Part shown: piece after piece, positions 8,773 to 17,940 of the stretch
How positions within the stretch are numbered: position 1 is the stretch's first letter
How the letters are laid out: each line of letters begins with the position of its first letter
Assembly: GCA_963825565.1 (NCBI GenBank)
Contig: CAWGTW010000010.1
Coordinates: forward strand, 350,042-414,041
Direction: 5' to 3'
DNA from: JBFGCT01 sp963825565
GTDB lineage: Bacteria; Actinomycetota; Acidimicrobiia; Acidimicrobiales; Ilumatobacteraceae
Length of the DNA stretch: 64,000 nt
Program-made: the position numbers and the translations under genes
Notes under the pieces: model-generated
Database searches by the model: none
The model's input: only the letters and a program-made list of their open reading frames with translations
Told to the model about the DNA's origin: nothing

Positions 8773-9339
8773 TCAGGGGGACGGTGACGTGCTCCGGCGG
8801 ACCTGGGCGATCAGGTCGTCGACGCTGGGGCGGTCGTCGGGACCCGCGCTCCAGAACCCCCAGGCGAGTGTGCCATCGGGAGCGACGACGAAGTCGCCGC
8901 CGAGTTGGCGGGTGTCCTCGGTGGGCCTGGTGAGCCGGCCGATGCCGGTCTCCCGGAGGATCTGGCCGTAGCGCCGCATCGTCCTCCACCCCCAGACCCG
9001 TCCCAACGACGCTCGTCCGAGGCCGAACGCCCGGTACGCCGACCGGTCGCTGTCGACCAGGATCGGGAACGGGAGGTCGTGCAGCTCCTGGTAGGGACCG
9101 AGGTGCTCGGGGTCGCTGAACGTGATCAGCGCGATGTCGGTGTCGTGACCCAGTTCGTCGAGGCGGTCGCGCACGGCGACGGCGTGAGCTGCGCAGGGCA
9201 GTCAATGGATGTGCCGATGGAAGATCAGGACGACCGCTCGGCCCGCACGTTCGTCGAGCCGCCAACGTCCGCCCCCGAGCGACGGGAGATCGATCGGCGG
9301 GCTCGGCGCGCCCACGGCCGGCCGGTCGCTGTCAGTCAC
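8773..9339 (-). CDS. Thioredoxin-fold AhpC/TSA-like redoxin with in-frame TGA at the CxxC site (candidate selenoprotein)
   Basis: The frame runs 189 codons if one TGA (9204-9202) is read through. Around it the protein reads VVLIFHRHI-H-[TGA]-L-P-C, so the TGA stands where redoxins of this type have the first Cys of a CxxC motif. The sequence on both sides is one family: PPIDLPSLGGGRWRL before, and ITFSDPEHL, LPFPILVDSDRSAYRAFGL and QLGGDFVVAPDG after. A UxxC selenocysteine site is the natural reading. A hairpin just 3' of the TGA resembles a bacterial SECIS. GTG 9339 is chosen as start because it overlaps the udk stop by 8 bases; an in-frame ATG at 9390 would overlap more. The alternative is a Cys-to-stop mutation or sequence error. 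No selenocysteine machinery is in this window. Confidence 0.7.
9169..9189 (-). promoter_or_regulatory. Candidate bacterial SECIS hairpin after the in-frame UGA
   Basis: Counting the U of UGA as 1, bases 16-17 pair with 35-36 and 19-22 (CACG) pair with 30-33 (CGUG). U18 opposes C34 as a mismatch, and the 7-base loop CCGUCGC contains G25-U26. The E. coli fdhF element has an unpaired U at 17 and G23-U24 in its loop, so the layout is close. The stem is short and the region is GC-rich, so chance pairing is possible. Confidence 0.4.
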
Positions 9340-10057
9340 GATCGCCGATGCTCGGGTCGCCGTCGCCTGCGTGGCCGCCCGGGTCGTCACCGTCCGGATC
9401 GTTTCCGTCCGGATCCTCTCCGTCCGGATCGCGGGCGTCGGCGGTCAGCTCGCGGACGCGGGCGAGCAGGACCTCGATCGCCGGCCGGTTGAGGCCACCC
9501 TCGGGGATGATCACGTCGGCGTACCGCTTGCTCGGCTCGATGAACCGCTCGTGGGCCGGCTTGACCGTCTGCAGGTACTGATCGATCACGCTCTCGACGC
9601 TGCGGCCCCGCTCGGCGATGTCGCGGGTCAGCCGGCGGATGAACCGCACATCGGCGGCGGTGTCGACGAAGATCTTCAGGTCGAACCGTTCGCGCAGCGC
9701 CCGGTCGTACAGGACGAGGATCCCGTCGACGACGACGATCCGCGCCGGCTCGACCAGCCGTACGTCGGCGCTGCGGTTGTCGGCCGCGTAGTCGTAGATC
9801 GGTACGGGCACGGAGGCGCCGTTCGTCAACGCCGCCAGATGGTCGTTGAGCAGGTTCCAGTCGAACGCGTCCGGATGGTCGTAGTCGATCGCCCGCCGTT
9901 GTGCGGGCGGTTCGTCGGAGCGGTCGAGGTAGTACGAGTCGAGCTCGATGCGCGACACGTGCTCCTCTCCGGTCAGCTCGACGAGGCGCTCGGAGATCGT
10001 CGTCTTGCCCGAGCTGCTGCCGCCGGCGACACCGATCAGGAACGGGCGGGCAGACAT
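9332..10057 (-). CDS. udk: Uridine kinase
   Basis: 241 residues. A P-loop (GVAGGSSSGKTT, Lys18) sits at the N-terminus, followed by the uridine kinase motifs LDSYYLDRS, YDHPDAFDWNLL and IVVVDGILVLYD. The enzyme phosphorylates uridine and cytidine in pyrimidine salvage in the cytoplasm. The last 35 residues are an unusual acidic tail of repeated DPDG units not seen in typical Udk, encoded by tandem GTCCGGATC-like repeats (read on the plus strand). ATG 10057 has TAGGTT 8 bases upstream. The stop overlaps the GTG of the redoxin gene, so the two are probably co-transcribed. Confidence 0.93.
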   Translation of the reverse strand: MSARPFLIGVAGGSSSGKTTISERLVELTGEEHVSRIELDSYYLDRSDEPPAQRRAIDYDHPDAFDWNLLNDHLAALTNGASVPVPIYDYAADNRSADVRLVEPARIVVVDGILVLYDRALRERFDLKIFVDTAADVRFIRRLTRDIAERGRSVESVIDQYLQTVKPAHERFIEPSKRYADVIIPEGGLNRPAIEVLLARVRELTADARDPDGEDPDGNDPDGDDPGGHAGDGDPSIGDRD

Positions 10058-10065
10058 CGACGGTC

Positions 10066-10071
10066 AACCTA
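10066..10071 (-). promoter_or_regulatory. -10 hexamer TAGGTT before udk
   Basis: TAGGTT on the minus strand, 8 bases before ATG 10057. Confidence 0.5.
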
Positions 10072-10142
10072 TCTGTTCCCGTCCGGCAGGAATTCGCCGG
10101 GGTGCTTGTAATCCGGCCCGCTGAGCAGGCAGTCTGTTCCGG

Positions 10143-10409
10143 ATGCTCAGCGAACGTCATGCCGCCATGCTCGACTTCGAACGCTCGTGGTGGAACAACG
10201 ACGAGCCCCGCGACCAGATCGTGCGGGCGCGCTTCCAGTGCTCGCCGGAGGAATATCATGCCGAGCTGACCAAGGTGCTCGACGACCCGGCTGCGATGGA
10301 CCATGACCCGCTCGTGGTACGCCGCCTGAAGCGGTTGCGTCTGCGGGCCCGCAAAGCACGGATCGACGCCACAGCCACTGCGGCGGCCGGAGAGGGACAG
10401 CACGCATGA
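10143..10409 (+). CDS. DUF3263 family protein
   Basis: 88 residues. The pattern MLDFERSWW, a short helix-turn-helix-like segment (QIVRARFQCSPEEYH), and LDDPAAMDHDPLVVRRLKRLR matches the actinobacterial DUF3263 family, which looks like a small DNA-binding domain. The function is not known. Its stop overlaps the next start (ATGA), so it is coupled to the LytR_C gene. The same pair lies near groEL2 in mycobacteria (Rv0430-Rv0431), and a groEL gene lies 3 kb downstream here. No strong ribosome binding site is seen; CAGTCT stands 7 bases before the ATG. Confidence 0.85.
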   Translation: MLSERHAAMLDFERSWWNNDEPRDQIVRARFQCSPEEYHAELTKVLDDPAAMDHDPLVVRRLKRLRLRARKARIDATATAAAGEGQHA

Positions 10410-11098
10410 CCAGCGAAGACCCGAGTGCGGCAGCGGCCGCGGGCGGCGGGCGCCGCAAGCCTCGACAGGGATCGGGTGGATCCCCCGTCGGATCGACGCT
10501 GAGCATCGTGCTCGCCGTGGTGGCGGTCATCGCCGGCTTCCTGATCCTGCGCAACCTCACCGACGATGGCGGTTCGGGCGGGAGCACGCTGGCGCCGAGC
10601 GGTGAATCCGGTGCCGCCGGTTCGACGACGTCGACGACGTTCGACATCGGCGGAGCGGTGACGACGACCACGTCGACGACGATCCCGCGGGTGACCGACG
10701 GGGCGACCGTCGTCGTCGCCAACGCGAACTCGGTCGGAGGCTCGGCGGGCCGGATGTCCAAGACCCTCGAAACGGCCGGCTACACGATGGGTTCACCGGT
10801 CAACGCGTCGACCGGAGCCCAGGACGCGACCATCGTGTACTTCGACGCGACCGTCGCCACGGCCGAAGCGGTCGCGCAGTCGGTCGGCATCGACATGGGC
10901 TGCATCACCGTCGAGCCCGTCCCGACGCCACCCCCGACCGAGGACGGGACGCTCGCCGGGGCCGGGGTCCTCGTCGTGCTCGGCGACGACCAGGCCGACA
11001 AGACGCTCGAGGAGCTCGCCGCCGGCTGCGTGACGACCGCCGCGGCCCCCGCCGTGTCGGGTTCGTCCGACTCGACGACGACCACGACCACGGGCTGA
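10406..11098 (+). CDS. Membrane-anchored LytR_C-domain protein
   Basis: 230 residues. A Gly/Arg-rich cytoplasmic head is followed by one membrane helix (about residues 31-52, LSIVLAVVAVIAGFLIL), a Ser/Thr/Gly linker, a LytR_C domain (about 92-190, beginning GATVVVANANSVGGSAGRMS), and a Thr-rich tail. The LytR_C domain is found alone or at the end of LytR-CpsA-Psr enzymes and is thought to act in the cell envelope; no enzyme activity is expected from this domain by itself. It is translationally coupled to the DUF3263 gene upstream. Confidence 0.8.
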   Translation: MTSEDPSAAAAAGGGRRKPRQGSGGSPVGSTLSIVLAVVAVIAGFLILRNLTDDGGSGGSTLAPSGESGAAGSTTSTTFDIGGAVTTTTSTTIPRVTDGATVVVANANSVGGSAGRMSKTLETAGYTMGSPVNASTGAQDATIVYFDATVATAEAVAQSVGIDMGCITVEPVPTPPPTEDGTLAGAGVLVVLGDDQADKTLEELAAGCVTTAAAPAVSGSSDSTTTTTTG

Positions 11099-11170
11099 GC
11101 GAACCGGGCGGCGCCCAGCGCGCCACACGGGTGTGCGCCGTCACCGCCGCACCGGCCGGCCGAATCGACG

Positions 11171-12187
11171 TCAGCCCTCGCGCCGCCGGGAGATGAGCTC
11201 GGCGGCGGCCCGCTCGATGCACGCCCGCGGCTCGGCGAACGCATCGTGCTCGCCGTAGCGATCGACCAGCGACACGATCTCGAGGCGGCTCGCGCACGAC
11301 TCGACGGTGACCGGGTCCGCCGACCCGACGATCGCCGCGACTGCGATGCCGTCCTCGGCGGCCAGTGCGCACACACCTCCGACCACCTTGCCCGCGAAGC
11401 TGGTGTCGTCGAGGCGCCCCTCGCCGGTGATCACGAGGTCGGAGGTCGCGATGTGGTCGTAGAGGTCGAGCTCGTCGGCGACGAGCTCGAAGCCCGGGAG
11501 CAGCCGCCCGCCGAGCGCGGCGAGCGCCCCGCCGAGCCCGCCGGCCGCGCCACCACCGGGGATCGCGGTGACGTCGACGCCGAACTCCTCGTCGAACATC
11601 TGGGCCAGTCGGGCGAGCCGCCCGGACAGCAGCTTGACCGCGCTCGGCGTCGCGCCCTTCTGCGGCCCATACACCTCGGCTGCATCGAGGAAGGTCGTGC
11701 TCACGTCGCAGGCGACGAGCAGTTCGACCTGCTTGAGCCGGGAGATCGCGCTGATCGCCCTGATCGCGCCGAAGCCGCCGTCGGTCGTGGCGGAACCGCC
11801 GAGCCCGACGATGATCCGTCTCGCCCCTGCGTCGAGCGCGTGATCGATCAGTTCGCCGGTGCCGGTGGTCGCGGCGTCGATCGGGCGGTTTCGCTCGGCG
11901 CCGCCGACCAGGGTGAGCCCGCTCGCCCGCGCCATCTCGATCACCGCAGTGTCCTTGGAGAAGCGCCACGCCGCCTCGACTGGATCGCCGAGTGGGCCGG
12001 TCACCGTCGAGGTGCGGTTGGGTCCGCCGAGCACGTCGAGCAGGCCGTCACCCCCGTCGGCCATCGGGATCTCCACGCAGTCGATGTCCAGCTCCCAGCA
12101 GGCGTGCCCGATCGCCCGGGCGACCTCGGCGGCCGACGCGCTGCCCTTGAACTTGTCCGGTGCGGCGACGACGCGGGAGATGCCCAC
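11171..12187 (-). CDS. Glycerate kinase (GarK/GlxK family)
   Basis: 338 residues from GTG 12187. Family signatures are APDKFKGSASAAEVA at the N-terminus, ADGGDGLLDVL, and GLGGSATTDGGFGA. This family phosphorylates D-glycerate, usually at carbon 2, feeding glycolysis from glyoxylate, tartrate or serine breakdown. TACGGT stands 7 bases before GTG 12187, which is why this start is preferred over GTG 12196. It converges with the LytR_C gene and stands alone. Confidence 0.92.
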   Translation of the reverse strand: MGISRVVAAPDKFKGSASAAEVARAIGHACWELDIDCVEIPMADGGDGLLDVLGGPNRTSTVTGPLGDPVEAAWRFSKDTAVIEMARASGLTLVGGAERNRPIDAATTGTGELIDHALDAGARRIIVGLGGSATTDGGFGAIRAISAISRLKQVELLVACDVSTTFLDAAEVYGPQKGATPSAVKLLSGRLARLAQMFDEEFGVDVTAIPGGGAAGGLGGALAALGGRLLPGFELVADELDLYDHIATSDLVITGEGRLDDTSFAGKVVGGVCALAAEDGIAVAAIVGSADPVTVESCASRLEIVSLVDRYGEHDAFAEPRACIERAAAELISRRREG

Positions 12188-12194
12188 GCCGGGC

Positions 12195-12200
12195 ACCGTA
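12195..12200 (-). promoter_or_regulatory. -10 hexamer TACGGT before glycerate kinase gene
   Basis: TACGGT on the minus strand, 7 bases before GTG 12187. Confidence 0.5.
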
Positions 12201-12254
12201 GCCCCACCCAGATTCCGGACGGCACGGCTCCGTCCCGATTCCCGACCTCACCGG

Positions 12255-12260
12255 TAGGGT
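12255..12260 (+). promoter_or_regulatory. -10 hexamer TAGGGT before cysO
   Basis: TAGGGT, 7 bases before ATG 12268. Confidence 0.5.
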
Positions 12261-12267
12261 TTCGGGC

Positions 12268-12543
12268 ATGGCTGTGACCGTTCGAATCCCCACCACCATG
12301 CGCCCGCTGACCGGCGGCGAACGCCAGGTCTCCGTCGACGCGGGCACCCTCGACCAGGTGATCAAATCGCTCGACGCCGCCCATCCCGGCCTGGGCGAAC
12401 GGCTCGTCGACGACGACGGGAGCCTGCGCAAGTTCGTCAACGTCTTCGTCGACGACGACGACGTGCGGTACCTCGACGGGCTCGGCACCGAGGTCGCCGA
12501 CGGCATCACCGTTTCGATCATCCCTGCGGTCGCCGGCGGCTGA
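12268..12543 (+). CDS. cysO: MoaD/ThiS-type sulfur carrier, CysO-like
   Basis: 91 residues with a ubiquitin-like beta-grasp and a terminal Gly-Gly (PAVAGG) for thiocarboxylate formation. The start (TVRIPTTMRPLTGGE), KFVNVFVDDDDVRYLDGL and the C-terminus VSIIPAVAGG are nearly those of mycobacterial CysO. CysO-thiocarboxylate donates sulfur to O-phosphoserine via CysM, and Mec releases cysteine. Neither partner gene is adjacent here. A general MoaD-family carrier remains possible, but the CysO match is good. Confidence 0.85.
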   Translation: MAVTVRIPTTMRPLTGGERQVSVDAGTLDQVIKSLDAAHPGLGERLVDDDGSLRKFVNVFVDDDDVRYLDGLGTEVADGITVSIIPAVAGG

Positions 12544-12564
12544 CACGCGGGCGGTGGCGTTGGC

Positions 12565-12570
12565 TACCGT
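12565..12570 (+). promoter_or_regulatory. -10 hexamer TACCGT before enoyl-CoA hydratase gene
   Basis: TACCGT, 6 bases before ATG 12577. Confidence 0.5.
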
Positions 12571-12576
12571 CGTGAG

Positions 12577-13368
12577 ATGAGCGTCACGATCAGCGATCGG
12601 GGTCCGGTCCGGGTGGTGACGATCGCCCGCCCCGAGGTACGCAACGCGGTCGACGGGCCGACCGCGCGAGCCCTGTACGACGCCTTCGTCGACTTCGATG
12701 CCGTCGACGGGCTCTCCGTCGCCGTGCTGACCGGGGCCGCCGGCACGTTCTGTGCCGGTGCCGACCTCCACGCCATCGCATCGGGAACGGGGAACCGTGT
12801 CGTCGAGGATGGCCCCGACGACATCGTCGGCGGGCTCGGTCCGATGGGTCCGACCCGGCTCGTGCTCGACAAACCGGTCATTGCCGCGGTCGAAGGGCAT
12901 GCGGTCGCCGGCGGGTTGGAACTGGCGTGCTGGTGCGATCTGCGGGTCGCCGCCCGAGACGCCACGTTCGGGGTCTACTGCCGGCGCTGGGGCGTGCCGT
13001 TGATCGACGGTGGCACGATCCGCCTGCCGCGCCTGATCGGCCAGTCCCGGGCACTCGACCTCATCCTGAGCGGCCGGGCCGTCGGCGGCGACGAGGCCGA
13101 GCGGATCGGGCTGGCCAACCGCGTCGTCGCCCCGGGGACCGCGCTCGCCGAGGCGGTCGCGCTCGCCGAGCAGCTCGCGGCACTACCGCAACGGTGCCTG
13201 CGTTCCGATCGGCGATCGGCGATCGGCCAGTGGTCGCTCGATCTCGGTGCCGCGCTGGCGGAGGAGACCCGGCTCGGGATGGCGACGATTCGCAGCGGTG
13301 AGACCCGGGATGGGGCGAGCCGCTTCGCGGCCGGCGCCGGCCGGCACGGCTCGCCGGCGTCGGGCTGA
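12577..13368 (+). CDS. Enoyl-CoA hydratase/isomerase family protein
   Basis: 263 residues with the crotonase fold. The first oxyanion-hole loop is AGTFCAGADLHAI and the second AVEGHAVAGGLELA. Of the two catalytic Glu positions, the first (in GHAVAGGLE) is present; the second position reads RWGVPLIDGGT, so classic hydratase activity is uncertain. The protein could be an isomerase or have another CoA-dependent activity. A Ser/Gly/Ala-rich tail ends it. It follows cysO by 33 bases but has its own promoter-like hexamer, and groEL with its own control follows. Confidence 0.85.
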   Translation: MSVTISDRGPVRVVTIARPEVRNAVDGPTARALYDAFVDFDAVDGLSVAVLTGAAGTFCAGADLHAIASGTGNRVVEDGPDDIVGGLGPMGPTRLVLDKPVIAAVEGHAVAGGLELACWCDLRVAARDATFGVYCRRWGVPLIDGGTIRLPRLIGQSRALDLILSGRAVGGDEAERIGLANRVVAPGTALAEAVALAEQLAALPQRCLRSDRRSAIGQWSLDLGAALAEETRLGMATIRSGETRDGASRFAAGAGRHGSPASG

Positions 13369-13395
13369 ACGTCGCCGGCTCGGCGGCGACCGATG

Positions 13396-13425
13396 TTGCA
13401 CCGTTAGCAGTCTCAGCCGTAGAGT
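13396..13425 (+). promoter_or_regulatory. groEL promoter TTGCAC-N18-TAGAGT
   Basis: A -35 TTGCAC (13396-13401) and a -10 TAGAGT (13420-13425), 18 bases apart, overlap the CIRCE operator, as expected for HrcA repression. Confidence 0.6.
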
Positions 13426-13430
13426 GCTAA
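13404..13430 (+). promoter_or_regulatory. CIRCE operator (HrcA binding site)
   Basis: TTAGCAGTC, nine bases, then GAGTGCTAA. It differs from the consensus TTAGCACTC-N9-GAGTGCTAA at one base in the left arm. HrcA represses chaperonin genes through this site and is released during heat stress. Confidence 0.9.
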
Positions 13431-13431
13431 C

Positions 13432-13456
13432 CAGCCGATCGGGGATCGATCGGCTG
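13432..13456 (+). other. 9-bp hairpin in the groEL 5' untranslated region
   Basis: CAGCCGATC (13432-13440) and GATCGGCTG (13448-13456) pair perfectly around a 7-base loop. It would lie at the very 5' end of the groEL message, where it could stabilise the RNA. Confidence 0.4.
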
Positions 13457-13496
13457 ATGTACACACACGTCTCACGTCCAACGGAGGACTCTCAAG

Positions 13497-15116
<1,620 letters not shown>

Positions 15117-15147
15117 CCGCCGATCCGGCCGCCGCTCAGTCCGCGAC

Positions 15148-15268
15148 GTCTGTGTGACCGAACGGGTCGAGTTCCGCGATGTTCGGTCACACAGACCGTG
15201 GAGCGCACGATCCGCGACGGTCTGTGTGACCGAACGGGTCGAGGTCCGCGATGTTCGGTCGCGCAAAC
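15148..15268. repeat. Two tandem copies of a 16-bp-stem inverted repeat
   Basis: Copy 1: GTCTGTGTGACCGAAC (15148-15163), a 17-base loop, and its perfect reverse complement (15181-15196). Copy 2 begins 72 bases later (15220-15235), has nearly the same loop, and a right arm that matches only for its first eight bases (15253-15260). It lies between the convergent groEL and aquaporin genes. It may terminate transcription or be a REP-like extragenic repeat. Confidence 0.7.
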
Positions 15269-15325
15269 CCGGCAGGGGACTCGGAGGGTTCGGGTGAAGC
15301 GGCGGGGACGGTTCGCTGGGCGCGG

Positions 15326-16102
15326 TCAGTCGGGCGTGCCGTCGAGGAGGTCGGCGGCGTCGTCGAGGATCGTCTCGTCGAACACGGTGTCGTCGACCGT
15401 CGCCTCGTCGATCGCCAGCCACACGAACACGGCGGCCGCCGCGCCGACCAGCGGCACGACCAGGAACACCCACACCTGACCGAGCGCGTTCGGGTCGGTG
15501 TCGGAGAAGATCGCCGAGCCGAGCGATCTCGCCGGGTTGAGCCCTCCGCCGTCGATCGGGATGAGCACGAGGTACCCCACGGTGAACGCGAGACCGGTGA
15601 ACCCGGCGATCGCCGAGCGCGACAGCCCCTGGCTGATCGCCGACAGCAGCACGACGACGACCACGACGGTGAAGACCAGTTCGGCGGCGACGACCGCCCC
15701 CGGCCCGCTCAGCCCGTTGCGGTCCCAGCCATTCGAACCAGCGGCGACGCGCACCTGATCGTTGATCCCCCAGATCATCGCCGCGCCGACGATCCCGCCC
15801 AGGAACTGACCGATCCAGTCCCCTGCGGCCTCGGCCGGGCTCACCTCGCGGGCGATCAGCATCGACAGCGTCAGCGCGGGGTTGGCGAGCGCGCCGATCA
15901 CGCCGATCGCCAGCGCCATCGCCGCCCCGAATCCGATCGCCGCGCCGAGCGTGCCCACCTCGTTCTTCGACAGGACGAGCACCCCCGGTCCGGCGAGCAT
16001 CACGATCGTCGTCGCGACGAGCTCACTGCCCACGTTGCGCATCGCCGGCGTCGTGCCGCGCCCGTCGCCGACCGCGTGTTCCTCGACGGTGGTGTCGACC
16101 AT
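15326..16102 (-). CDS. Aquaporin / MIP family channel
   Basis: 258 residues with six membrane helices and the two half-helix motifs NPALTLS and NPARSLGSA that line the pore. The Arg after the second NPA is the selectivity-filter Arg. Such proteins pass water, glycerol or other small neutral solutes; the residues seen do not settle which. An acidic tail (DDTVFDETILDDAADLLDG) follows the last helix. ATG 16102 is chosen because TACGGT lies 6 bases upstream. Confidence 0.9.
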   Translation of the reverse strand: MVDTTVEEHAVGDGRGTTPAMRNVGSELVATTIVMLAGPGVLVLSKNEVGTLGAAIGFGAAMALAIGVIGALANPALTLSMLIAREVSPAEAAGDWIGQFLGGIVGAAMIWGINDQVRVAAGSNGWDRNGLSGPGAVVAAELVFTVVVVVVLLSAISQGLSRSAIAGFTGLAFTVGYLVLIPIDGGGLNPARSLGSAIFSDTDPNALGQVWVFLVVPLVGAAAAVFVWLAIDEATVDDTVFDETILDDAADLLDGTPD

Positions 16103-16108
16103 CTCCGA

Positions 16109-16114
16109 ACCGTA
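16109..16114 (-). promoter_or_regulatory. -10 hexamer TACGGT before aquaporin gene
   Basis: TACGGT on the minus strand, 6 bases before ATG 16102. Confidence 0.5.
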
Positions 16115-16284
16115 CCCTTCGCCCGATGTTGGGGCTCGTGACCTCGGAGCTCGCGGCGCCATGTCGTCGTTGCGCTCGGGTCAGCTCCCGTCGGCGAGTC
16201 GACGTGGACGCGAGCGCTGTCACCCTGTGGTGGGGTGGCCCCCTCGCTTTCGCCGCCGTGACTCGGACGTGAGACGATGAGCCG

Positions 16285-17676
16285 ATGAACGCCAACATGA
16301 TGGTCGATCGGCTCGGGCGACCGCTGCTCGTGCCGCGCAAGGAGCGTCGCCGGCTGGGTCGCGAGCGGCGTGAGGTCGTGCCGCTCGAGTCGCACGCGTC
16401 GACCCCGGACGCCGGTGGCCGGGGGGACACGATCGGGATCTTGACGGCGCAGGACGCGGCGCGACTCCCCGAGCTCGTCCCGATCCGCCACGGTCGGATG
16501 AGCGCGACGCCATTCACGTTCTACCGCGGCGCGGCGGCGATCATGGCTGCCGACCTCGCGGCGACGCCCTCGACCGACATCAAGGTGCAGCTGTGCGGCG
16601 ATGCCCACCTCGCCAACTTCGGGCTCTTCAACGGACCGGATCGCCGGTTGCTGTTCGACCTCAACGACTTCGACGAGACCCATCCCGGCCCGTTCGAGTG
16701 GGACGTCAAGCGGCTGGCTGCGAGCGTCGCCGTCGCCGGGCGGAACAACGGACTGCCCTCCGACCGGATCGAGCGGGCGGTCCTGGCATCGGTCGCGGGG
16801 TACCGGACCTCGGTGGCGCAGCTCTCCCGGATCGGTCCGATGGCCGTCCACTACCAGCGGGTCGAGCTCGACCAGATCGCCGGGATCACCACGTCCAAGG
16901 ATCGCAAGCGCCTCGAGCAGGCCACCAAGAAGGCGGCCGGCAAGAACAGCCTGCGGGCGCTCGACAAGCTGACGGCCGTGGTCGATGGGCGCAGGACGAT
17001 CGTGCCCGATCCGCCGCTGGTGACGCGCGACGACGAACGGTTCGAAGCCGAGCTCCCCCGCGTGATCGAGTTCTTCGACCGGTACGTCGACTCGCTGCCC
17101 CCATACCGCCGGCGGCTGCTCGAGCGGTTCTCCGTCGTCGACATCGCCCGCAAGGTGGTCGGCGTCGGCAGCGTCGGGACCCGGTGCCTGATCGTGCTGC
17201 TCGAGAGTGGTGACGGCGAGCCGTTGTTCCTGCAGCTCAAGGAGGCGACGGCGTCGGTGCTCGAAGCCCATCTCGGAGCGAGCGAGTACGAACCCGGCCA
17301 GCGCGTCGTCCTCGGTCAGCGCCTGATGCAGACCGCTGGCGACATCCTGCTCGGCTGGTCCCACTTCGACGGATCCGCTGGGGTCGTCTACTTCTACTTC
17401 CGCCAGCTCTGGGACGGCAAGGGTTCGGCGGTGGTCGAGGAGATGGGAGGAGGCAGACTCCAGCGGTACGCAGAGATCTGCGGTGCGGTGCTGGCACTCG
17501 CCCACGCCCGCGTCGGCGACGCCTCGCTGATCAGCGGGTACCTCGGCGAGGACGACACCTTCGACCGGGCGATCGCCCAGTTCGCCGAGGACTACTCGGA
17601 CCTCAACGAGGACGACTTCCGCGCTCACGCGGCAGCGATCGCCGGCGGCGTGATCACCGCCGAGCGCGACATCTGA
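16285..17676 (+). CDS. DUF2252 family protein
   Basis: 463 residues. The family pattern is clear: IRHGRMSATPFTFYRGAA, CGDAHLANFGLF, DLNDFDETHPGPFEWDVKRLA, and a C-terminal SGYLGEDDTFDRAIAQFAEDY. The HxNFG and DxNDFDE motifs resemble the catalytic loop and metal-binding Asp of aminoglycoside-phosphotransferase-like kinases, so a small-molecule kinase fold is likely; the substrate is unknown. It is divergent from the aquaporin gene. Confidence 0.85.
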   Translation: MNANMMVDRLGRPLLVPRKERRRLGRERREVVPLESHASTPDAGGRGDTIGILTAQDAARLPELVPIRHGRMSATPFTFYRGAAAIMAADLAATPSTDIKVQLCGDAHLANFGLFNGPDRRLLFDLNDFDETHPGPFEWDVKRLAASVAVAGRNNGLPSDRIERAVLASVAGYRTSVAQLSRIGPMAVHYQRVELDQIAGITTSKDRKRLEQATKKAAGKNSLRALDKLTAVVDGRRTIVPDPPLVTRDDERFEAELPRVIEFFDRYVDSLPPYRRRLLERFSVVDIARKVVGVGSVGTRCLIVLLESGDGEPLFLQLKEATASVLEAHLGASEYEPGQRVVLGQRLMQTAGDILLGWSHFDGSAGVVYFYFRQLWDGKGSAVVEEMGGGRLQRYAEICGAVLALAHARVGDASLISGYLGEDDTFDRAIAQFAEDYSDLNEDDFRAHAAAIAGGVITAERDI

Positions 17677-17928
17677 CACGATGATCCGCTCGTCGCCTGC
17701 GGCGGCTCACTCGTGGCGGGCTCGCCGCTGGTGGATCGCTCGTCGACCGGGAGCGAACAGCAGAGCACCACAGTGGCGGCCGTGTCCGCCCAACAACGTC
17801 TGACCCGACGCGGTCTCGGCGTCGCTGGTCCCGTGATCCGGAGCGGGCGACGCCGAGCGGTGACCCAGGCCCCGGGTCTCCAGCGGCCGGTGCATCCCGG
17901 TCGCAGCCGAACGTCGGATGTGGCTGCG
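17677..17928. other. Intergenic stretch without recognised features
   Basis: About 250 bases between the DUF2252 gene and the fdhD promoter. I see no coding signal, hairpin or repeat worth naming. Confidence 0.4.
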
Positions 17929-17934
17929 TAGGGT
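17929..17934 (+). promoter_or_regulatory. -10 hexamer TAGGGT before fdhD
   Basis: TAGGGT, 6 bases before ATG 17941. Confidence 0.5.
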
Positions 17935-17940
17935 GGGGGG

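Noticed and set aside
12577..13368. Co-transcription of groEL with the upstream hydratase gene
   Set aside because: groEL has its own promoter, CIRCE operator and ribosome binding site.
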